From the NCBI RefSeq assembly GCF_004123905.1, contig NZ_MZXW01000008.1:62001-126000 (forward strand): a DNA stretch of 64,000 nucleotides, read 5' to 3'. The first letter of the stretch is position 1, and the number at the start of each line of letters is the position of its first letter. The stretch is from Bradyrhizobium betae. Its GTDB lineage: Bacteria > Pseudomonadota > Alphaproteobacteria > Rhizobiales > Xanthobacteraceae. The translations under genes were made by a program, and so were the position numbers. Positions 50,496 to 64,000 of the stretch are shown here, one piece after another. A model generated the notes under the pieces. The model was not told the DNA's origin, did no database searches, and saw only the letters and a program-made list of their open reading frames with translations.

Positions 50496-52442
50496 GTGAA
50501 CAAGACAATTCAAACTGTCGAGAGTGCCGCAGCCGGCAGCACTTTCATCATCGAGGACGTCTATCCCTTGATCGACGGCGGCCGCTTCGCCGTGAAGCGG
50601 ATCGCGGGCGAGCGTGTCGAGGTCTGGGCCGACATCTACCGCGATGGCGACGCCGTGGTCAGTGCCGCACTGATCTGGCGCCGCGAGCAGGACCGGGAAT
50701 GGCGGAGCGAGCCAATGACGCCTGACGGCAATGACCGCTGGTCCGGCGCGTTCACGCCCCATGAGCCCGGCCCATATGTCTACGCGATCGAAGCCTGGAC
50801 CGACGAGTTCGCGACGTGGTCGCACGCCGTCGCGCGAAAACAGCGCAGTGGTGCCGATATCAGCCTCGATGCGATCGAGGGCGCCGGCCTTCTGACCAAG
50901 GCGCATGGCGCGCGGCAGGACGCCGCAGAGGTCATTGTCAGGCAATGCGACGATTATCTTCAGACCGGCGATGTGACCCCGCTGCTTTCAACCGAGCTCG
51001 GCGAAGCCATGGCCGACAGCCAGTCGCGGCCCGACCTGACCCGCTCGCCACTCTTCCCGCTGGTCATCGACCGTGACAGAGCGCGCTTCGGCGCCTGGTA
51101 TCAGATGATGCCGCGCAGCCAGAGCCAGATCTCCGGCCAGCACGGCACGCTCCGCGACTGCATTGCGCGCGTGCCTGACATCGCCGCGATGGGCTTTGAC
51201 GTGCTCTACTTCACGCCGATCCACCCGATCGGCAAGACCCGCCGCAAGGGCCGCAACAATGCACCGGTGGCAAGCGAAACCGATCCTGGCTCGCCCTATG
51301 CGATCGGCAGCGCCGAAGGTGGACACGATGCGCTGCATCCCGAACTCGGCACGATCGAGGATTTTCGCGCGCTGGTCGCGACCTGTCTCGAATACGGCCT
51401 CGAGCTCGCGCTCGACTTTGCCGTGCAATGCTCGCCGGATCATCCCTGGCTGACGCAGCACCCGGAATGGTTCAAATGGCGGCCGGATCGCTCGGTGCGG
51501 ACGGCCGACGGCCCCTACTCGGACATCATCATCCCCGATTTCGCCTCGGTCGATCGGGCCGGGCTGTGGAACGCGTTCCGCGATGCCATGCTGTTCTGGA
51601 TCGACCATGGCGTGACCATCTTCGCCATCGACAATCACGACACCGCGCCGCTGCCGTTCTGGGACTGGCTGATCGGCGACATCCGCCGCCGGCATCCCGA
51701 GGTGATCCTGTTCTCCAAAACATATGCGCGGCCGAAGCTGATGAAGGGACTCGCAAAACTCGGCTTCGCGCAATCCTTCAGCTATTTCCCCTGGCGCACG
51801 ACGAAGTGGGAGCTGGAGCAATATTTTGGCGAGCTGACGGGCTATCCCGAGCGGGATTTTTACCGGGCGAACCTGTTCGTGAACACACCGGATTTGTTGC
51901 CCTATCATCTCCAGAGTGGAGAGCCCTGGGCGTTCAAATCCCGCGTCGCGTTGGCAGCCACACTGTCCGGCAATTTCGGCATCTTTGGTGGATTCGAGCT
52001 GCTTGAACACGAGGCTGTGCCCGGCCGCGAAGAATATCTCGATTCCGAAAAATACCGGATCAAGCAGCGCGACTGGGACAAGCCCGGCAACATCAAGCCC
52101 TACATCGCCGCGCTCAACCGCATCCGCAACGACAACGCAGCGCTCCAGCAGACCGCGAACTTGCGTTTCCTCAATATCGAGGACGGCGAGACGATTGCCT
52201 TCGCCAAGGAGGCGGCCGATCCCGCCAACACCGTCGTCGCGGTCATCGCCCTCTCGCGCCATGTGCGCGAGTTCTGGTTGCCGCTCGGCGACCTCACCAT
52301 CGACGTTGGCGGCGAGCGCCGCCACGTCACCGCACTCGAAAATCTCCTCACCGGCGAACAGTCCCGCATCGAATGGGGCGGGATCAGATTGCGCATCGAT
52401 CCCGACCGCGATCCGGCGCTGCTGTTCCGCTGCCTGGCGTAA
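50496..52442 (+). CDS. GlgE-like maltosyltransferase homologue with altered catalytic residues
   Basis: About 648 residues from the GTG at 50496. Domain order is that of GlgE, which transfers maltose from maltose-1-phosphate to glucan: N-terminal beta domain ([18 protein letters not shown]), barrel ([47 protein letters not shown]), and C-terminal part. The catalytic set is incomplete. FRVDNPH of known GlgE is FAIDNHD here: Asp379 is kept and the Arg two before it is Ala377. LAEAFTRP is FSKTYARP: the acid/base Glu is Lys408. The third Asp (NTPDLLP) is kept. The loop KKYQDIYP is shortened. Enzymatic activity is doubtful. First gene of the rightward cluster. Confidence 0.85.
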   Translation: MNKTIQTVESAAAGSTFIIEDVYPLIDGGRFAVKRIAGERVEVWADIYRDGDAVVSAALIWRREQDREWRSEPMTPDGNDRWSGAFTPHEPGPYVYAIEAWTDEFATWSHAVARKQRSGADISLDAIEGAGLLTKAHGARQDAAEVIVRQCDDYLQTGDVTPLLSTELGEAMADSQSRPDLTRSPLFPLVIDRDRARFGAWYQMMPRSQSQISGQHGTLRDCIARVPDIAAMGFDVLYFTPIHPIGKTRRKGRNNAPVASETDPGSPYAIGSAEGGHDALHPELGTIEDFRALVATCLEYGLELALDFAVQCSPDHPWLTQHPEWFKWRPDRSVRTADGPYSDIIIPDFASVDRAGLWNAFRDAMLFWIDHGVTIFAIDNHDTAPLPFWDWLIGDIRRRHPEVILFSKTYARPKLMKGLAKLGFAQSFSYFPWRTTKWELEQYFGELTGYPERDFYRANLFVNTPDLLPYHLQSGEPWAFKSRVALAATLSGNFGIFGGFELLEHEAVPGREEYLDSEKYRIKQRDWDKPGNIKPYIAALNRIRNDNAALQQTANLRFLNIEDGETIAFAKEAADPANTVVAVIALSRHVREFWLPLGDLTIDVGGERRHVTALENLLTGEQSRIEWGGIRLRIDPDRDPALLFRCLA

Positions 52443-52452
52443 GGATCACGCC

Positions 52453-55400
52453 ATGAACGTTTTGTCTTCCGTCGACACCCAGAAAGCCGAGGCTGCCGAG
52501 ATCGTGGATGAGCTCTGGTACAAGGACGCGATTATCTACCAGCTCCACGTCAAGGCGTTCGCCGACAGCAACAATGACGGCATCGGCGATTTCGCAGGCC
52601 TGACCGAGAAGCTGCCCTATCTCCAGGAGCTCGGCGTCACCGCACTGTGGCTGCTGCCGTTCTATCCCTCGCCCGGTCGCGACGACGGCTACGACATCGC
52701 CGACTACGGCGCGGTCAATCCCGATTTCGGGACGATGAAGGATTTCAAGCGCTTCATTCAGGAAGCGCAGAAGCGCGGCCTGCGGGTCATCACCGAGCTC
52801 GTCGTCAACCACACCTCCGACCAGCACAATTGGTTCAAGCGCGCACGCCGCAGCCCGGCAGGCTCGAGCGCCCGCAACTGGTATGTCTGGAGCGACACCG
52901 ACCAGAAATACCAGGGCACGCGGATCATCTTCACCGACACGGAGAAATCCAACTGGACCTGGGATCCCGAGGCCGGCGCGTTCTACTGGCATCGCTTCTT
53001 CTCGCACCAACCGGACCTCAATTTCGACAATCCGCGCGTGGTCAGCGCGCTCATCCAGGTGATGAAGCGCTGGCTCGATGCCGGCGTCGACGGCTTCCGC
53101 CTGGACGCGATTCCCTATCTCTGCGAGCGCGAAGGCACCTCGAACGAGAACCTTCCCGAGACGCATGCGATCATCAAGCGCCTGCGCCAGGAGCTCGACT
53201 CCTACTCCAAGGGCAAGCTGCTGCTGGCCGAGGCCAACCAATGGCCGGAGGATGTGCAGGAATATTTCGGCCGCGGCGACGAATGCCACATGGCCTATCA
53301 CTTCCCGCTGATGCCGCGCATCTACATGGCGATCGCGCAGGAGGACCGCTTCCCGATCACCGACATTCTGCGCCAGACGCCGGACATTCCGGCGAGCTGC
53401 CAGTGGGCGCTGTTCCTGCGCAACCATGATGAGCTGACGCTGGAAATGGTCACCGACGTCGAGCGCGATTATCTGTGGTCGACCTACGCCAACGATCCGC
53501 GCGCGCGCATCAATGTCGGCATCCGCCGGCGCCTCGCGCCGCTGATGGACAATGACCGCCGCAAGATCGAGCTGATGAACTCGCTGCTGCTGTCCTTCCC
53601 CGGTACGCCGATCATCTATTATGGCGACGAGATCGGGATGGGCGACAACATCTACCTCGGCGACCGCAACGGCGTACGCACGCCGATGCAGTGGAGCCCG
53701 GATCGCAATGGCGGCTTCTCACGCGCCGATCCGGCACGCCTCTATGCACCGCCGATCATGGACCCCGTCTATGGCTATGAATCGGTGAACGTCGAGGCGC
53801 AGTCGCGCAGCCTGTCGTCGCAGCTCAACGCCACCAAGCGGCTGATCTCGGTGCGCAAATCGACGCTCGCCTTCGGCCGCGGCACCATGACCTTCATCCG
53901 TCCTGCCAATCGCGCCGTGCTGGCCTATGTCCGGCAGTATCGCGACGAGGTCATCCTCTGCGTCGCCAACCTGTCGCGCGCAGCACAAGCGACCGAGCTT
54001 GATCTGTCACCGTGGAAGGACCGCATCCCGCAGGAGATGCTGGGACGCACGCGCTTCCCTGCGATCGGCGAGCTGCCCTACATGATCACGCTGGGGCCCT
54101 ACGGCTTCTACTGGTTCCAGCTCACCGAGCGCGACAAATCCGAGCCGGTGACACCGCGCGCGGTGCCGGAATTCGAGACGCTGGTGGTGCCGGTCAATTC
54201 GAACTGGGTGTCGCTTGCGCGCGAGCGCGGCATGTTCGAGCGCGACGTGCTTCCGGGCTTCCTGTCGCGGACACGCTGGTATCCCGAACACAATCCCAAG
54301 CACATCAAGGCCACGCTGACCTCGGCGGTGCCTTTCAGCGACATCGGCGACAACAGACCCTGGATCGCGTTTTTCGAGACCACACGGGACGATGTGACCA
54401 CGCGCTACGTGCTGCCCATGCAGATCGAATGGGTGCGCTTCGACCGCGAACGCTTCAACCCCAAAGCGCTCGCCGCCGTACGCCAGGGTGCACGCGAGGG
54501 CACGCTGCTCGACGTCGCGACCGATCAGATCTTCATCGGGCTTTTCCTGCGTGGTCTTTCGCAGAACCTGGTGGTGGACGAGAACAATCTGCGGCTGGAG
54601 TTCAAGGCCACCAGCAGATTCGCCGATTACACCATCAAGGAGCCTGGACGCATCCGCGCGATCGAGCAGTCAAACAGCACGGCGCTGGTCGACAACCAGT
54701 ACGTCGCCAAGATTCATCGCCAGCTCGAAAGCGGCATCAATCCCGAAATCGAGATCGGCTGCTACCTGACCGAGGTCGCCCGCTTCGCCAACACGCCGGC
54801 GCTGCTCGGCAGCGTCGAGCTGGTCGAAGGCGATGGCCGCAGCGCGCTGGGCGTGCTGCACGCCTATGTCGAGAACCAGGGCGACGGCTGGACAGTGACC
54901 AACGGCTATCTCGACCGCTATATCGACGAGCAACGGTTGGCGCCGGTTGGCGAAGCGCGCCGCGAAACCCAGGAGCAGGCGCCTTACCTGCACTTCGTCG
55001 CGCAGATCGGCCGGCGGCTCGCGGAACTGCATGTGGCGCTGGCCGCGGCGAAGCCCACCGATCTCGCCCCGGAGCCGATCGGCTCCGCCCATATCAAGCG
55101 CTGGGTCTCCGACCTCAAGGCCCGCGCTGAGCGGGTTGTCGAGCGGCTGGCCGACAGTCGCGACGGCCTGCGCGAGGCCGACCGGCCGCTGGTCGACCAG
55201 CTCGCCGCGATCCGCGCGACCCTGCCCGACCATTTGAATGCGCTCTTGCCTTCCGGGATCGGCGGGTTGAACATCCGTCATCATGGCGACTTCCGCCTCG
55301 GGCAAACTCTGATCGTGAAGGACGACATCTTCATCATCGATTTCGACGGCGATCCGCGCCTGCATCTGGCCGACAAGCGGCGCAAGCTGCCTGCCGCGCG

Positions 55401-55743
55401 CGACGTCGCCGGCCTGATCCGCTCGATTGATCTTTCGGTTAACGCAGCTCTTAACCGCGCACTCACTGGCGCCTCCGACGAACACGACCGGCTTACGGCA
55501 GCGCTGGGCGAATGGCGCGAAGGCGCAACGGCGACGTTCCTCACAGCCTATCGCGAGGCCATGACCGATCGGCTTCTGTGGCCGCAAGAGCGGAAGGCCG
55601 CGGACGGCCTGTTAAGGTTTTTCCTGCTTGATCAAGCGTTCGACGAAGTAGAGTACGAGCTGTCCCACCGGCCTGAGGGGCTCCATGCGCCGCTGACCGG
55701 ACTGCTTCGCATTCTGTCCAATGAAAGCGAAGCCCATGCCTAA
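52453..55743 (+). CDS. treS: trehalose synthase fused to maltokinase (TreS-Mak)
   Basis: 1096 residues. Residues 20-560 are trehalose synthase (GH13), which interconverts trehalose and maltose; the catalytic triad is intact at Asp218 (FRLDAIPY), Glu260 (LLAEANQWP) and Asp326 (LRNHDELT). Residues 600-1090 are a maltokinase of the aminoglycoside-phosphotransferase fold, with HGDFRLGQ as catalytic loop and IIDFDGDP as the metal-binding motif. The fusion turns trehalose into maltose-1-phosphate within one protein. ATG 52453 was chosen (AAGGA upstream); the frame is open into the preceding gene. It overlaps glgB by 23 bp. Confidence 0.96.
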   Translation: MNVLSSVDTQKAEAAEIVDELWYKDAIIYQLHVKAFADSNNDGIGDFAGLTEKLPYLQELGVTALWLLPFYPSPGRDDGYDIADYGAVNPDFGTMKDFKRFIQEAQKRGLRVITELVVNHTSDQHNWFKRARRSPAGSSARNWYVWSDTDQKYQGTRIIFTDTEKSNWTWDPEAGAFYWHRFFSHQPDLNFDNPRVVSALIQVMKRWLDAGVDGFRLDAIPYLCEREGTSNENLPETHAIIKRLRQELDSYSKGKLLLAEANQWPEDVQEYFGRGDECHMAYHFPLMPRIYMAIAQEDRFPITDILRQTPDIPASCQWALFLRNHDELTLEMVTDVERDYLWSTYANDPRARINVGIRRRLAPLMDNDRRKIELMNSLLLSFPGTPIIYYGDEIGMGDNIYLGDRNGVRTPMQWSPDRNGGFSRADPARLYAPPIMDPVYGYESVNVEAQSRSLSSQLNATKRLISVRKSTLAFGRGTMTFIRPANRAVLAYVRQYRDEVILCVANLSRAAQATELDLSPWKDRIPQEMLGRTRFPAIGELPYMITLGPYGFYWFQLTERDKSEPVTPRAVPEFETLVVPVNSNWVSLARERGMFERDVLPGFLSRTRWYPEHNPKHIKATLTSAVPFSDIGDNRPWIAFFETTRDDVTTRYVLPMQIEWVRFDRERFNPKALAAVRQGAREGTLLDVATDQIFIGLFLRGLSQNLVVDENNLRLEFKATSRFADYTIKEPGRIRAIEQSNSTALVDNQYVAKIHRQLESGINPEIEIGCYLTEVARFANTPALLGSVELVEGDGRSALGVLHAYVENQGDGWTVTNGYLDRYIDEQRLAPVGEARRETQEQAPYLHFVAQIGRRLAELHVALAAAKPTDLAPEPIGSAHIKRWVSDLKARAERVVERLADSRDGLREADRPLVDQLAAIRATLPDHLNALLPSGIGGLNIRHHGDFRLGQTLIVKDDIFIIDFDGDPRLHLADKRRKLPAARDVAGLIRSIDLSVNAALNRALTGASDEHDRLTAALGEWREGATATFLTAYREAMTDRLLWPQERKAADGLLRFFLLDQAFDEVEYELSHRPEGLHAPLTGLLRILSNESEAHA

Positions 55744-57883
55744 ACTGCCAGCCGAGGCCTATGCGATCATCGAGGGCCGCCACTCCGACCCCTTCCACTA
55801 TCTCGGGCTGCATCCCGAGGGAGGCAAGAGCGTGGTGCGCGCGTTTCTGCCCGAGGCGTCCAATGTCGAGGCGGTGGGCGAGCATGGCGAGGTCGCGAAG
55901 CTCGACCGCGTCCATGATGCCGGCTTGTTCGTCGGCGCGCTGCCCAACGGTTCGAAGCGCTATCAGCTGCGCGCAAAATTCGGCGACAAATTCGTCGAGT
56001 TCGAGGATGCCTACCGCTTTCCGCCGATCCTGACCGACTTCGACCTCTACCTGCTCGGCGAAGGCACCCACCAGCGCCTCTATGACAAGCTCGGCGCGCA
56101 TCCGATGACACTCGAGGGTATCGACGGCATCGGCTTTGTGGTGCTGGCGCCGAATGCACGGCGCGTGTCCGTGGTCGGCGATTTCAACTTCTGGGACGGG
56201 CGGCGACATCCCATGCGGGTGCGCGGTGCCGGCTATTGGGAATTGTTCATCCCCCACGCCAAGGCCGGCGACCACTACAAGTTCGAGATCATCGGGCCAC
56301 GCGGTCATCTGCTGCCGCTGAAATCCGATCCCATGGCGTTCGCGAGCGAGGTGCGGCCGAAGACGGCGTCGATCGTGTTCGACGAGGCACATCTCGCGCG
56401 GCCGCGCCCGGCGCCCGACGGCATCAACGCGCTGTCAGCGCCGATGTCGATCTACGAGGTCCATCTCGGCTCGTGGCGGCGCAAGAACGGCGATGAATGG
56501 CTGACCTATCGCGAGCTTGCCGAACAGCTGCCGGCCTATGCCCGCGACATGGGCTTTACCCATCTCGAATTCCTGCCCGTCAGCGAGCATCCGTTCGACG
56601 GCTCATGGGGCTATCAGCCGACCGGGCTCTATGCACCGACCAGCCGCTTCGGCGGGCCTGAGGATTTTGCCGCGCTGGTCGACGCTTGCCATCGCGAAGG
56701 CGTCGGCGTCCTGCTCGACTGGGTGCCCGGCCACTTCCCGGATGATCCGCACGGGCTCGGCAGCTTTGACGGCACCGCGCTCTACGAGCACGCCAATCCG
56801 CTCCAGGGCCGCCACCTCGACTGGGGCACGCTGATCTACAATTACGGCCGCACCGAAGTGACGAACTTTCTGGTGTCGAACGCGCTGTTCTGGCTGGAAC
56901 GCTACGCGATCGATGGGCTGCGCGTCGATGCGGTCGCCTCCATGCTCTATCTCGACTACAGCCGCCCGCCCGGCGCCTGGATTCCGAACCTGTATGGCGG
57001 CCGCGAGAACATCGAGGCGGTCGCGTTCCTGCGCCGCTTCAACACCGAGCTGTTCGCGCGCTTCCCGCAGGCGACTACGGCGGCGGAAGAATCCACCGCG
57101 TGGCCGCAGGTCTCGCGTCCGGTCGAATTCGGCGGGCTCGGCTTCGGCTACAAGTGGAACATGGGCTGGATGCACGACACGCTGAACTACATCAGCAAGG
57201 ATCCCATTCACCGCAAGCATCATCACGGCGACATCCTGTTCGGCCTGCACTACGCGTTCTCGGAAAACTTCATCCTGCCTCTGTCGCATGACGAGGTCGT
57301 GCACGGCAAACGCTCGATCCTGGGACGGATGCCTGGCGACGAATGGCAGCGCTTTGCGAATCTGCGCGCCTATTACAGCTTCATGTTCGGACATCCCGGC
57401 AAGAAGCTCTTGTTCATGGGCGCGGAGATTGCGCAAAGCCGCGAATGGAATCACGACCAATCGCTCGACTGGCATCTGCTCGAGTACAAATATCATTCCG
57501 GCATCCAGGCGCTGATCCGCGATCTCAACCGGCTCTATCGCGCCGTGCACGCGCTGCATCAGATGGATTGCGATCCGGCCGGCTTCGAATGGCTGATCAC
57601 GGATGACGCCAACCGCAACGTCTTCGCCTGGCTGCGCAAGGGAATTGACGAGCACGCGCGGTGTCTGGTGATCGTCAACTTCTCCCCTAACGTCTATCGC
57701 AACTATCGCGTTCGCGTACCCTTTGCCGGCAAGTGGAAAGAGGTGTTCAATTCGGACTCCGCCCATTATGGCGGCACCAATGTCGGGAACATCGGCGAGG
57801 TTCAGACGGTTGACGGCAAGACGCCCGAGCTTCGCCTCACCATCCCGCCGCTCGCCGCGATCTTCCTCGTTCCGGAAAGCTGA
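55721..57883 (+). CDS. glgB: 1,4-alpha-glucan branching enzyme
   Basis: 720 residues, typical of GlgB with two N-terminal beta domains ([34 protein letters not shown]). The catalytic triad is intact: Asp in [16 protein letters not shown], Glu in [11 protein letters not shown], Asp in [12 protein letters not shown]. It makes alpha-1,6 branches in glycogen. The ATG at 55721 lies inside treS; the ATG five codons later is an alternative. glgX follows after 3 bp. Confidence 0.96.
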   Translation: MKAKPMPKLPAEAYAIIEGRHSDPFHYLGLHPEGGKSVVRAFLPEASNVEAVGEHGEVAKLDRVHDAGLFVGALPNGSKRYQLRAKFGDKFVEFEDAYRFPPILTDFDLYLLGEGTHQRLYDKLGAHPMTLEGIDGIGFVVLAPNARRVSVVGDFNFWDGRRHPMRVRGAGYWELFIPHAKAGDHYKFEIIGPRGHLLPLKSDPMAFASEVRPKTASIVFDEAHLARPRPAPDGINALSAPMSIYEVHLGSWRRKNGDEWLTYRELAEQLPAYARDMGFTHLEFLPVSEHPFDGSWGYQPTGLYAPTSRFGGPEDFAALVDACHREGVGVLLDWVPGHFPDDPHGLGSFDGTALYEHANPLQGRHLDWGTLIYNYGRTEVTNFLVSNALFWLERYAIDGLRVDAVASMLYLDYSRPPGAWIPNLYGGRENIEAVAFLRRFNTELFARFPQATTAAEESTAWPQVSRPVEFGGLGFGYKWNMGWMHDTLNYISKDPIHRKHHHGDILFGLHYAFSENFILPLSHDEVVHGKRSILGRMPGDEWQRFANLRAYYSFMFGHPGKKLLFMGAEIAQSREWNHDQSLDWHLLEYKYHSGIQALIRDLNRLYRAVHALHQMDCDPAGFEWLITDDANRNVFAWLRKGIDEHARCLVIVNFSPNVYRNYRVRVPFAGKWKEVFNSDSAHYGGTNVGNIGEVQTVDGKTPELRLTIPPLAAIFLVPES

Positions 57884-57886
57884 CCG

Positions 57887-59961
<2,075 letters not shown>

Positions 59962-59965
<4 letters not shown>

Positions 59966-61716
59966 GGCCATCCTTCGGGGCGAGGCCGATCCAGGACGGC
60001 GTGTCGTTCCGGCTGTGGGCGCCCGGCGCGCGACGCGTCGATCTGCTGCTCGACCGAAGGCACGCGATGCAGCGCCGGCAGGATGGCTGGTATGTCGCCG
60101 AGATCTCAGGCCTGCCGATCGGCAGTGAATACAAATTCAGGATCGACGACGAGATCGACGTGCCCGATCCGGCATCGGCTTTCCAGCCAGAGGACGTGTT
60201 CGGCCCGAGCGAAGTGATCGATCACGATGCCTTCACATGGCGCGCGAAAGACTGGCGCGGCCGTCCGTGGGAAGAGACGGTGCTGATCGAGACCCATGTC
60301 GGCACTTTCACTGCTGAGGGCACCTACCGCGCCATGATCGACAAGCTCGATCATCTCGCCGCGACCGGAATCACCGCGCTGGAATTGATGCCGCTGGCCG
60401 ATTTCGCCGGCCGCCGCGGCTGGGGGTATGACGGCGTGTTGTGGTACGCGCCCGACAGCGCCTATGGCCGGCCGGAAGACCTGAAGACGCTGATCGACGA
60501 GGCGCATCTGCGCGGGCTGATGGTGTTTCTCGACGTCGTCTACAATCATTTCGGTCCCGAAGGGAATTACCTCGGCCGCTACGCACCGACCTTCTTCACC
60601 GACGCGCATACGCCCTGGGGCAGCGCGATCGATTTTCGCGTAGCGCAGGTACGCGCCTTTGCGGTCGAGAATGCGCTGTCCTGGTTGACCGACTATCGCT
60701 TCGACGGATTGAGGCTGGATGCCGCCAACCACATCATGGCGGTCCCCGGCGAGCAATCGATGCTGCAGGACCTCAGCGTCGCCGCCGGCGAGCTTGCCAA
60801 GGCGACGGGGCGGCAGATCCATCTCGTGCTCGAGAACGGCGACAACCGCGCCAGCCTGCTCGATGCCGCGCAGGATCCGCCGAACGGCAAATATCGCGCC
60901 CAGTGGAACGACGACTATCACCACGTCTGGCACGTGATGTTGACGGGTGAGCTCGCCGGCTACTATGCCGACTATCAGACCCCGCGCATGGACCTTGCGC
61001 GCGCGCTCGCTTCCGGCTTCGTTTATCAGGGCGAGATCTCCGAGTTCTGGGGCAAGAAGCCGCGTGGCGAGGCGAGCGGCACGCTGCCGCCGGCGACTTT
61101 CGTCAACTTCCTGCAGAACCACGACCAGATCGGCAACCGACCGCTCGGCGATCGGCTCGAAAGCCTGGCATCGCCACAGCAGATCGAGGCGGCGCTCGCA
61201 GTGACGCTGCTCGCGCCGATGGTACCGATGCTGTTTCAGGGCGAGGAATGGGGCTCGACGGTGCCCTTCCCGTTCTTTTGCGATTTCCAGGGCGGCCTGG
61301 CCGATGCCGTGCGCAAGGGGCGCAAGCAGGAATATGCCTGGGCGTACGAGAAGTATGGCGACGAGGTGCCGGATCCGCTCGATCCCGCAACGATGCAATC
61401 GGCTGTGCTCGACTGGACTGACCGCACGCCGGAGCAGAAGGAGCGGCTTGCGCTGGTGCGTGACTTGCTCGCACTCCGCGGCAAAGAGATCGCGCCACGG
61501 CTGAAAGGGGCGAGATTCGGCGATGCCGCGGCGGCCGACAACGGCCTGCTCACCGCACATTGGCGTATGGGCGATGGTGCGACGCTGCGCCTTGTCGCCA
61601 ATCTCTCGGACAAGGATATCGCGCGGCCCGACGGCGCTACGGGCACGACGCTCTGGGGCGTCGCAAGCGGCGACCGGCTCCCGCCCTGGTCGGTGATCTG
61701 GCATCTCGGAGGTTAG
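59962..61716 (+). CDS. treZ: maltooligosyltrehalose trehalohydrolase
   Basis: 584 residues. N-terminal CBM48-like domain (VSFRLWAPGARRVDLLLD). GH13 barrel with ETHVGTFTAEGTYRAMIDKL, GRRGWGYDGVLWYAPDSAYG, Asp in LRLDAANHIM, Glu in LVLENGDNRAS and Asp in LQNHDQIGNR, all as in TreZ. It releases trehalose from the terminus made by TreY. Coupled to glgX by a 4-bp overlap, and treY starts after 1 bp. Confidence 0.96.
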
Positions 61717-61717
61717 C

Positions 61718-64000
61718 ATGCCTCCTGCCATTCCTCTTGCGACCTACCGGCTTCAGCTCACCACGGATTTTGATTTCGACAAGGCCGCTGCCGTTGTGCC
61801 TTATCTCAAGTCGCTGGGGATCACGCATCTCTATACTTCGCCGGTGATGAAGGCGCGCAAAGGCTCGACCCACGGCTACGACACCGTCGATCACAGCCAG
61901 TTCAATCCGGAGCTTGGTGGCGAAGCCGGCTTCGTGCGGCTGAGCGAAGCGCTCAAGCAGTACGACCTCGGACTCATCATCGACTTCGTGCCCAACCATG
62001 TCGGCGTGCATTATGCCGACAATCCCTGGTGGCTCGACGTGCTGGAATGGGGACCGACTTCGCCGCACGCAGTCGCATTCGATATTGACTGGGATCTGCT
62101 GCCCCACCGCGCCCGTGGCGGCGTACTGCTGCCGATCCTCGGCTCGTCGTATGGCGAAGCACTCGAACGCGGCGACATCGAGTTGCGCTACGATTCCAGG
62201 GAAGGCAGCTTTTCGGCGTGGTATTTCGAGCACCGGCTGCCGATCGCGCCGGAGCGATATGGCGAGCTGCTGCGGATGATCGTGAAGGAAGCGGACGCGA
62301 CCGAGACCGAGGCCGGCAAGCGCCTGCTCTCGCTCGCGGCGCACTACACGGGATTACGCCGTCCCAACCGCAAGGAAGCGCCCGGCTTCAAGGCGGAGCT
62401 GACGGAGATCGCAGGCGCTGCCGACATCATCAGTCACGGCCTCGCTGCCTACCGCGCCGGCAAGGACCGCCCGGCACAGACTTTGGCGCTTCATCATCTG
62501 CTGGAGCGACAGCACTACAAGCTCGGGCACTGGCGGCTGGCGTCCAGCGACATCAACTATCGCCGCTTCTTCGACGTGAACGGGCTCGCGGGCCTGCGCG
62601 TCGAGGACGCGAGCACCTTCGCCGCCACGCACCGGCTGGTGAAGCAACTCGTTGCGGACGGCAGGCTGCAAGGCATCCGCCTCGACCACATCGACGGCCT
62701 GCGCGATCCCGCACAATATTGCCAGCGGTTGCGTCGCCTCGTGCGCGACGCGCAGGGCAACGCAAAGCCGTTCTACACGGTGATCGAAAAGATCCTGTGC
62801 GAGGACGAGAAACTGCCGCATTTCGCTGGCGTCCAGGGCACCACCGGCTACGAGTGGATGAACGTCATCACGCAAGTGCTGATCGATCCCAAGGGGCTGG
62901 ACGCGCTGGACGAGACCTGGCGGCAGATCAGCAACCGCTCGCCGCGGCTTGCGCCTTTCGTCAAGGACGCCAAGCGGCGCGTGCTGGAGACGCTGCTGAC
63001 CAGCGAATTCACCGTGCTGACGCGCCTGCTCGCCCGCATCGCCAACGGCCACTATTCGACCCGCGATTTTTCCGCCGACAGCCTGCGGCAGGCGCTCGAA
63101 CTCTACGTGCTGCATTTCCCGGTCTACCGCACTTATCTGACGCATAGCGGCCCGAACGCCCTCGACCGCAAGCTGATCGACGACACCATCGCGCGCGCCC
63201 GCGCGGAATGGTTCGCCGCGGACGAAGGCATCTTCGACTTCCTGCGCGATGCCCTGACCATGGACCTGCTCAAGCCCGGCCGCCCGCCGCACAGCACCCC
63301 GCGGGTGCGCCGCTTTGCACTGAAGGTGCAGCAGTTCACCGGGCCGGTGATGGCGAAGTCGCTGGAGGACACCGCGTTCTATCAATTCCACCGGCTGCTC
63401 GCCTTGAACGAAGTCGGGGGCGATCCCGCGAGCACCGGCCTCACCATTCCCGCCTTCCACGAGGCCATGCGGGCCCGCGCCAAGGAATGGCCGCAAGGGA
63501 TGACGGCGACCGCAACCCACGACACCAAGCGCGGCGAGGACGCGCGGGCACGGATCGCGGCGTTGAGCGAAATTCCCGGCGAATGGACCAGCGCGGTTTC
63601 GCGCTGGAAGGTCCTCAACGCGCCGCACCTCGCGCTCAACGGCAATCTGCGCGCACCGTCGGCAACGTTCGAATACATGCTCTACCAGACACTACTCGGC
63701 GCCTGGCCGCTTCAGGGGCCGGCCGACGCCGGCTTCGTCGAGCGTATCCAGGCTTATGCGCTCAAGGCCGCGCGCGAGGGCAAGGAAGAGACGAGCTGGC
63801 TCAATCCGCATGAGGCCTATGAGAGCGGCATCAAGAGTTTCATCGCTGAGATCCTCGATCCCGCGCTGTCAGGCGAATTTTTGGACGCGCTACAGACCCT
63901 CGCCCGCCGCGTTGCGCTGCTCGGTGCGCTGAACTCGCTGAGTCAGATCACGCTGAAGGCCACGCTGCCCGGCGTCCCCGACTTCTACCAGGGCACCGAA
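61718..64000 (+). CDS. treY: maltooligosyltrehalose synthase, 3' end beyond the window
   Basis: The first 761 codons are present. PPAIPLATYRLQLTTDFDFDKA and GITHLYTSPVMKARKGSTHGYD are the TreY N-terminus. The catalytic blocks are GIRLDHIDGLRDP (Asp), FYTVIEKIL (Glu) and TATHDTKRGEDARAR (Asp). The segment ends at GVPDFYQGTE, a conserved stretch near the C-terminal part of the barrel. It converts the reducing end of maltodextrins to a trehalose unit. ATG 61718 lies 1 nt after the treZ stop, with GGAGG 4 nt before it. Confidence 0.96.
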   Translation, partial: MPPAIPLATYRLQLTTDFDFDKAAAVVPYLKSLGITHLYTSPVMKARKGSTHGYDTVDHSQFNPELGGEAGFVRLSEALKQYDLGLIIDFVPNHVGVHYADNPWWLDVLEWGPTSPHAVAFDIDWDLLPHRARGGVLLPILGSSYGEALERGDIELRYDSREGSFSAWYFEHRLPIAPERYGELLRMIVKEADATETEAGKRLLSLAAHYTGLRRPNRKEAPGFKAELTEIAGAADIISHGLAAYRAGKDRPAQTLALHHLLERQHYKLGHWRLASSDINYRRFFDVNGLAGLRVEDASTFAATHRLVKQLVADGRLQGIRLDHIDGLRDPAQYCQRLRRLVRDAQGNAKPFYTVIEKILCEDEKLPHFAGVQGTTGYEWMNVITQVLIDPKGLDALDETWRQISNRSPRLAPFVKDAKRRVLETLLTSEFTVLTRLLARIANGHYSTRDFSADSLRQALELYVLHFPVYRTYLTHSGPNALDRKLIDDTIARARAEWFAADEGIFDFLRDALTMDLLKPGRPPHSTPRVRRFALKVQQFTGPVMAKSLEDTAFYQFHRLLALNEVGGDPASTGLTIPAFHEAMRARAKEWPQGMTATATHDTKRGEDARARIAALSEIPGEWTSAVSRWKVLNAPHLALNGNLRAPSATFEYMLYQTLLGAWPLQGPADAGFVERIQAYALKAAREGKEETSWLNPHEAYESGIKSFIAEILDPALSGEFLDALQTLARRVALLGALNSLSQITLKATLPGVPDFYQGTE

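Noticed and set aside
60106..61731. 541-codon open frame on the minus strand
   Set aside because: It is antisense to treZ, with no recognisable domain.

Overview
The window looks like a chromosomal segment of a Bradyrhizobium-type alphaproteobacterium. It is GC-rich and densely packed with long genes and ATGA/GTGA stop-start overlaps. The enolase-superfamily protein at 12.7-13.8 kb has the catalytic residues of the D-tartrate dehydratase characterised from Bradyrhizobium japonicum at the same numbered positions. The palindromic intergenic repeats are also of a kind common in that genus. No rRNA, tRNA, CRISPR array, transposase, phage gene or replication origin was seen.

Layout. 0-16.6 kb is a mixed metabolic region: tail of an alpha/beta hydrolase, LysR regulator, Kup potassium transporter, MFS transporter with a divergent AraC regulator, winged-helix/TPR regulator, a Bug-type binding protein with an O-methyltransferase, malonyl-CoA decarboxylase, a DUF418 membrane protein, D-tartrate dehydratase, and an amidase-gpx-DUF3297 operon. 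16.8-21.2 kb is pqqABCDE for the cofactor PQQ, with an S33 peptidase overlapping pqqE. 22.2-26.8 kb is a three-gene 2-oxoacid (probably 2-oxoglutarate) oxidoreductase operon. 26.8-32.7 kb holds a cyclase/SUMF1 fusion, small envelope proteins and an ArsR-SRPBCC operon with a clear double operator. 32.7-37.5 kb (minus) is the prkA-yeaH-spoVR stress operon behind a near-perfect general-stress (EcfG) promoter.

38.7-46.3 kb (plus) is a pentose-phosphate operon: fused transaldolase/glucose-6-phosphate isomerase, gnd, zwf, pgl, gluconokinase and a HAD phosphatase. 46.5-64 kb is an alpha-glucan/trehalose region. malQ and a GH15 hydrolase run leftward; a GlgE-like protein, a TreS-maltokinase fusion, glgB, glgX, treZ and treY run rightward, treY being cut by the window end. 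Together these can degrade and branch glycogen, release trehalose (GlgX-TreY-TreZ) and recycle trehalose through maltose to maltose-1-phosphate (TreS-Mak).

The most unexpected observation is that the GlgE-like protein, which should consume that maltose-1-phosphate, lacks two catalytic residues: the arginine two residues before the nucleophile is alanine and the acid/base glutamate is lysine. Every other GH13/GH77 enzyme in the cluster is intact. Other points of interest are a two-part RNA fold between pqqA and pqqB, back-to-back EcfG-like elements between malQ and the glgE-like gene, nested palindromic repeats confined to the left half, and a repeat that supplies the C-terminus of a membrane protein.
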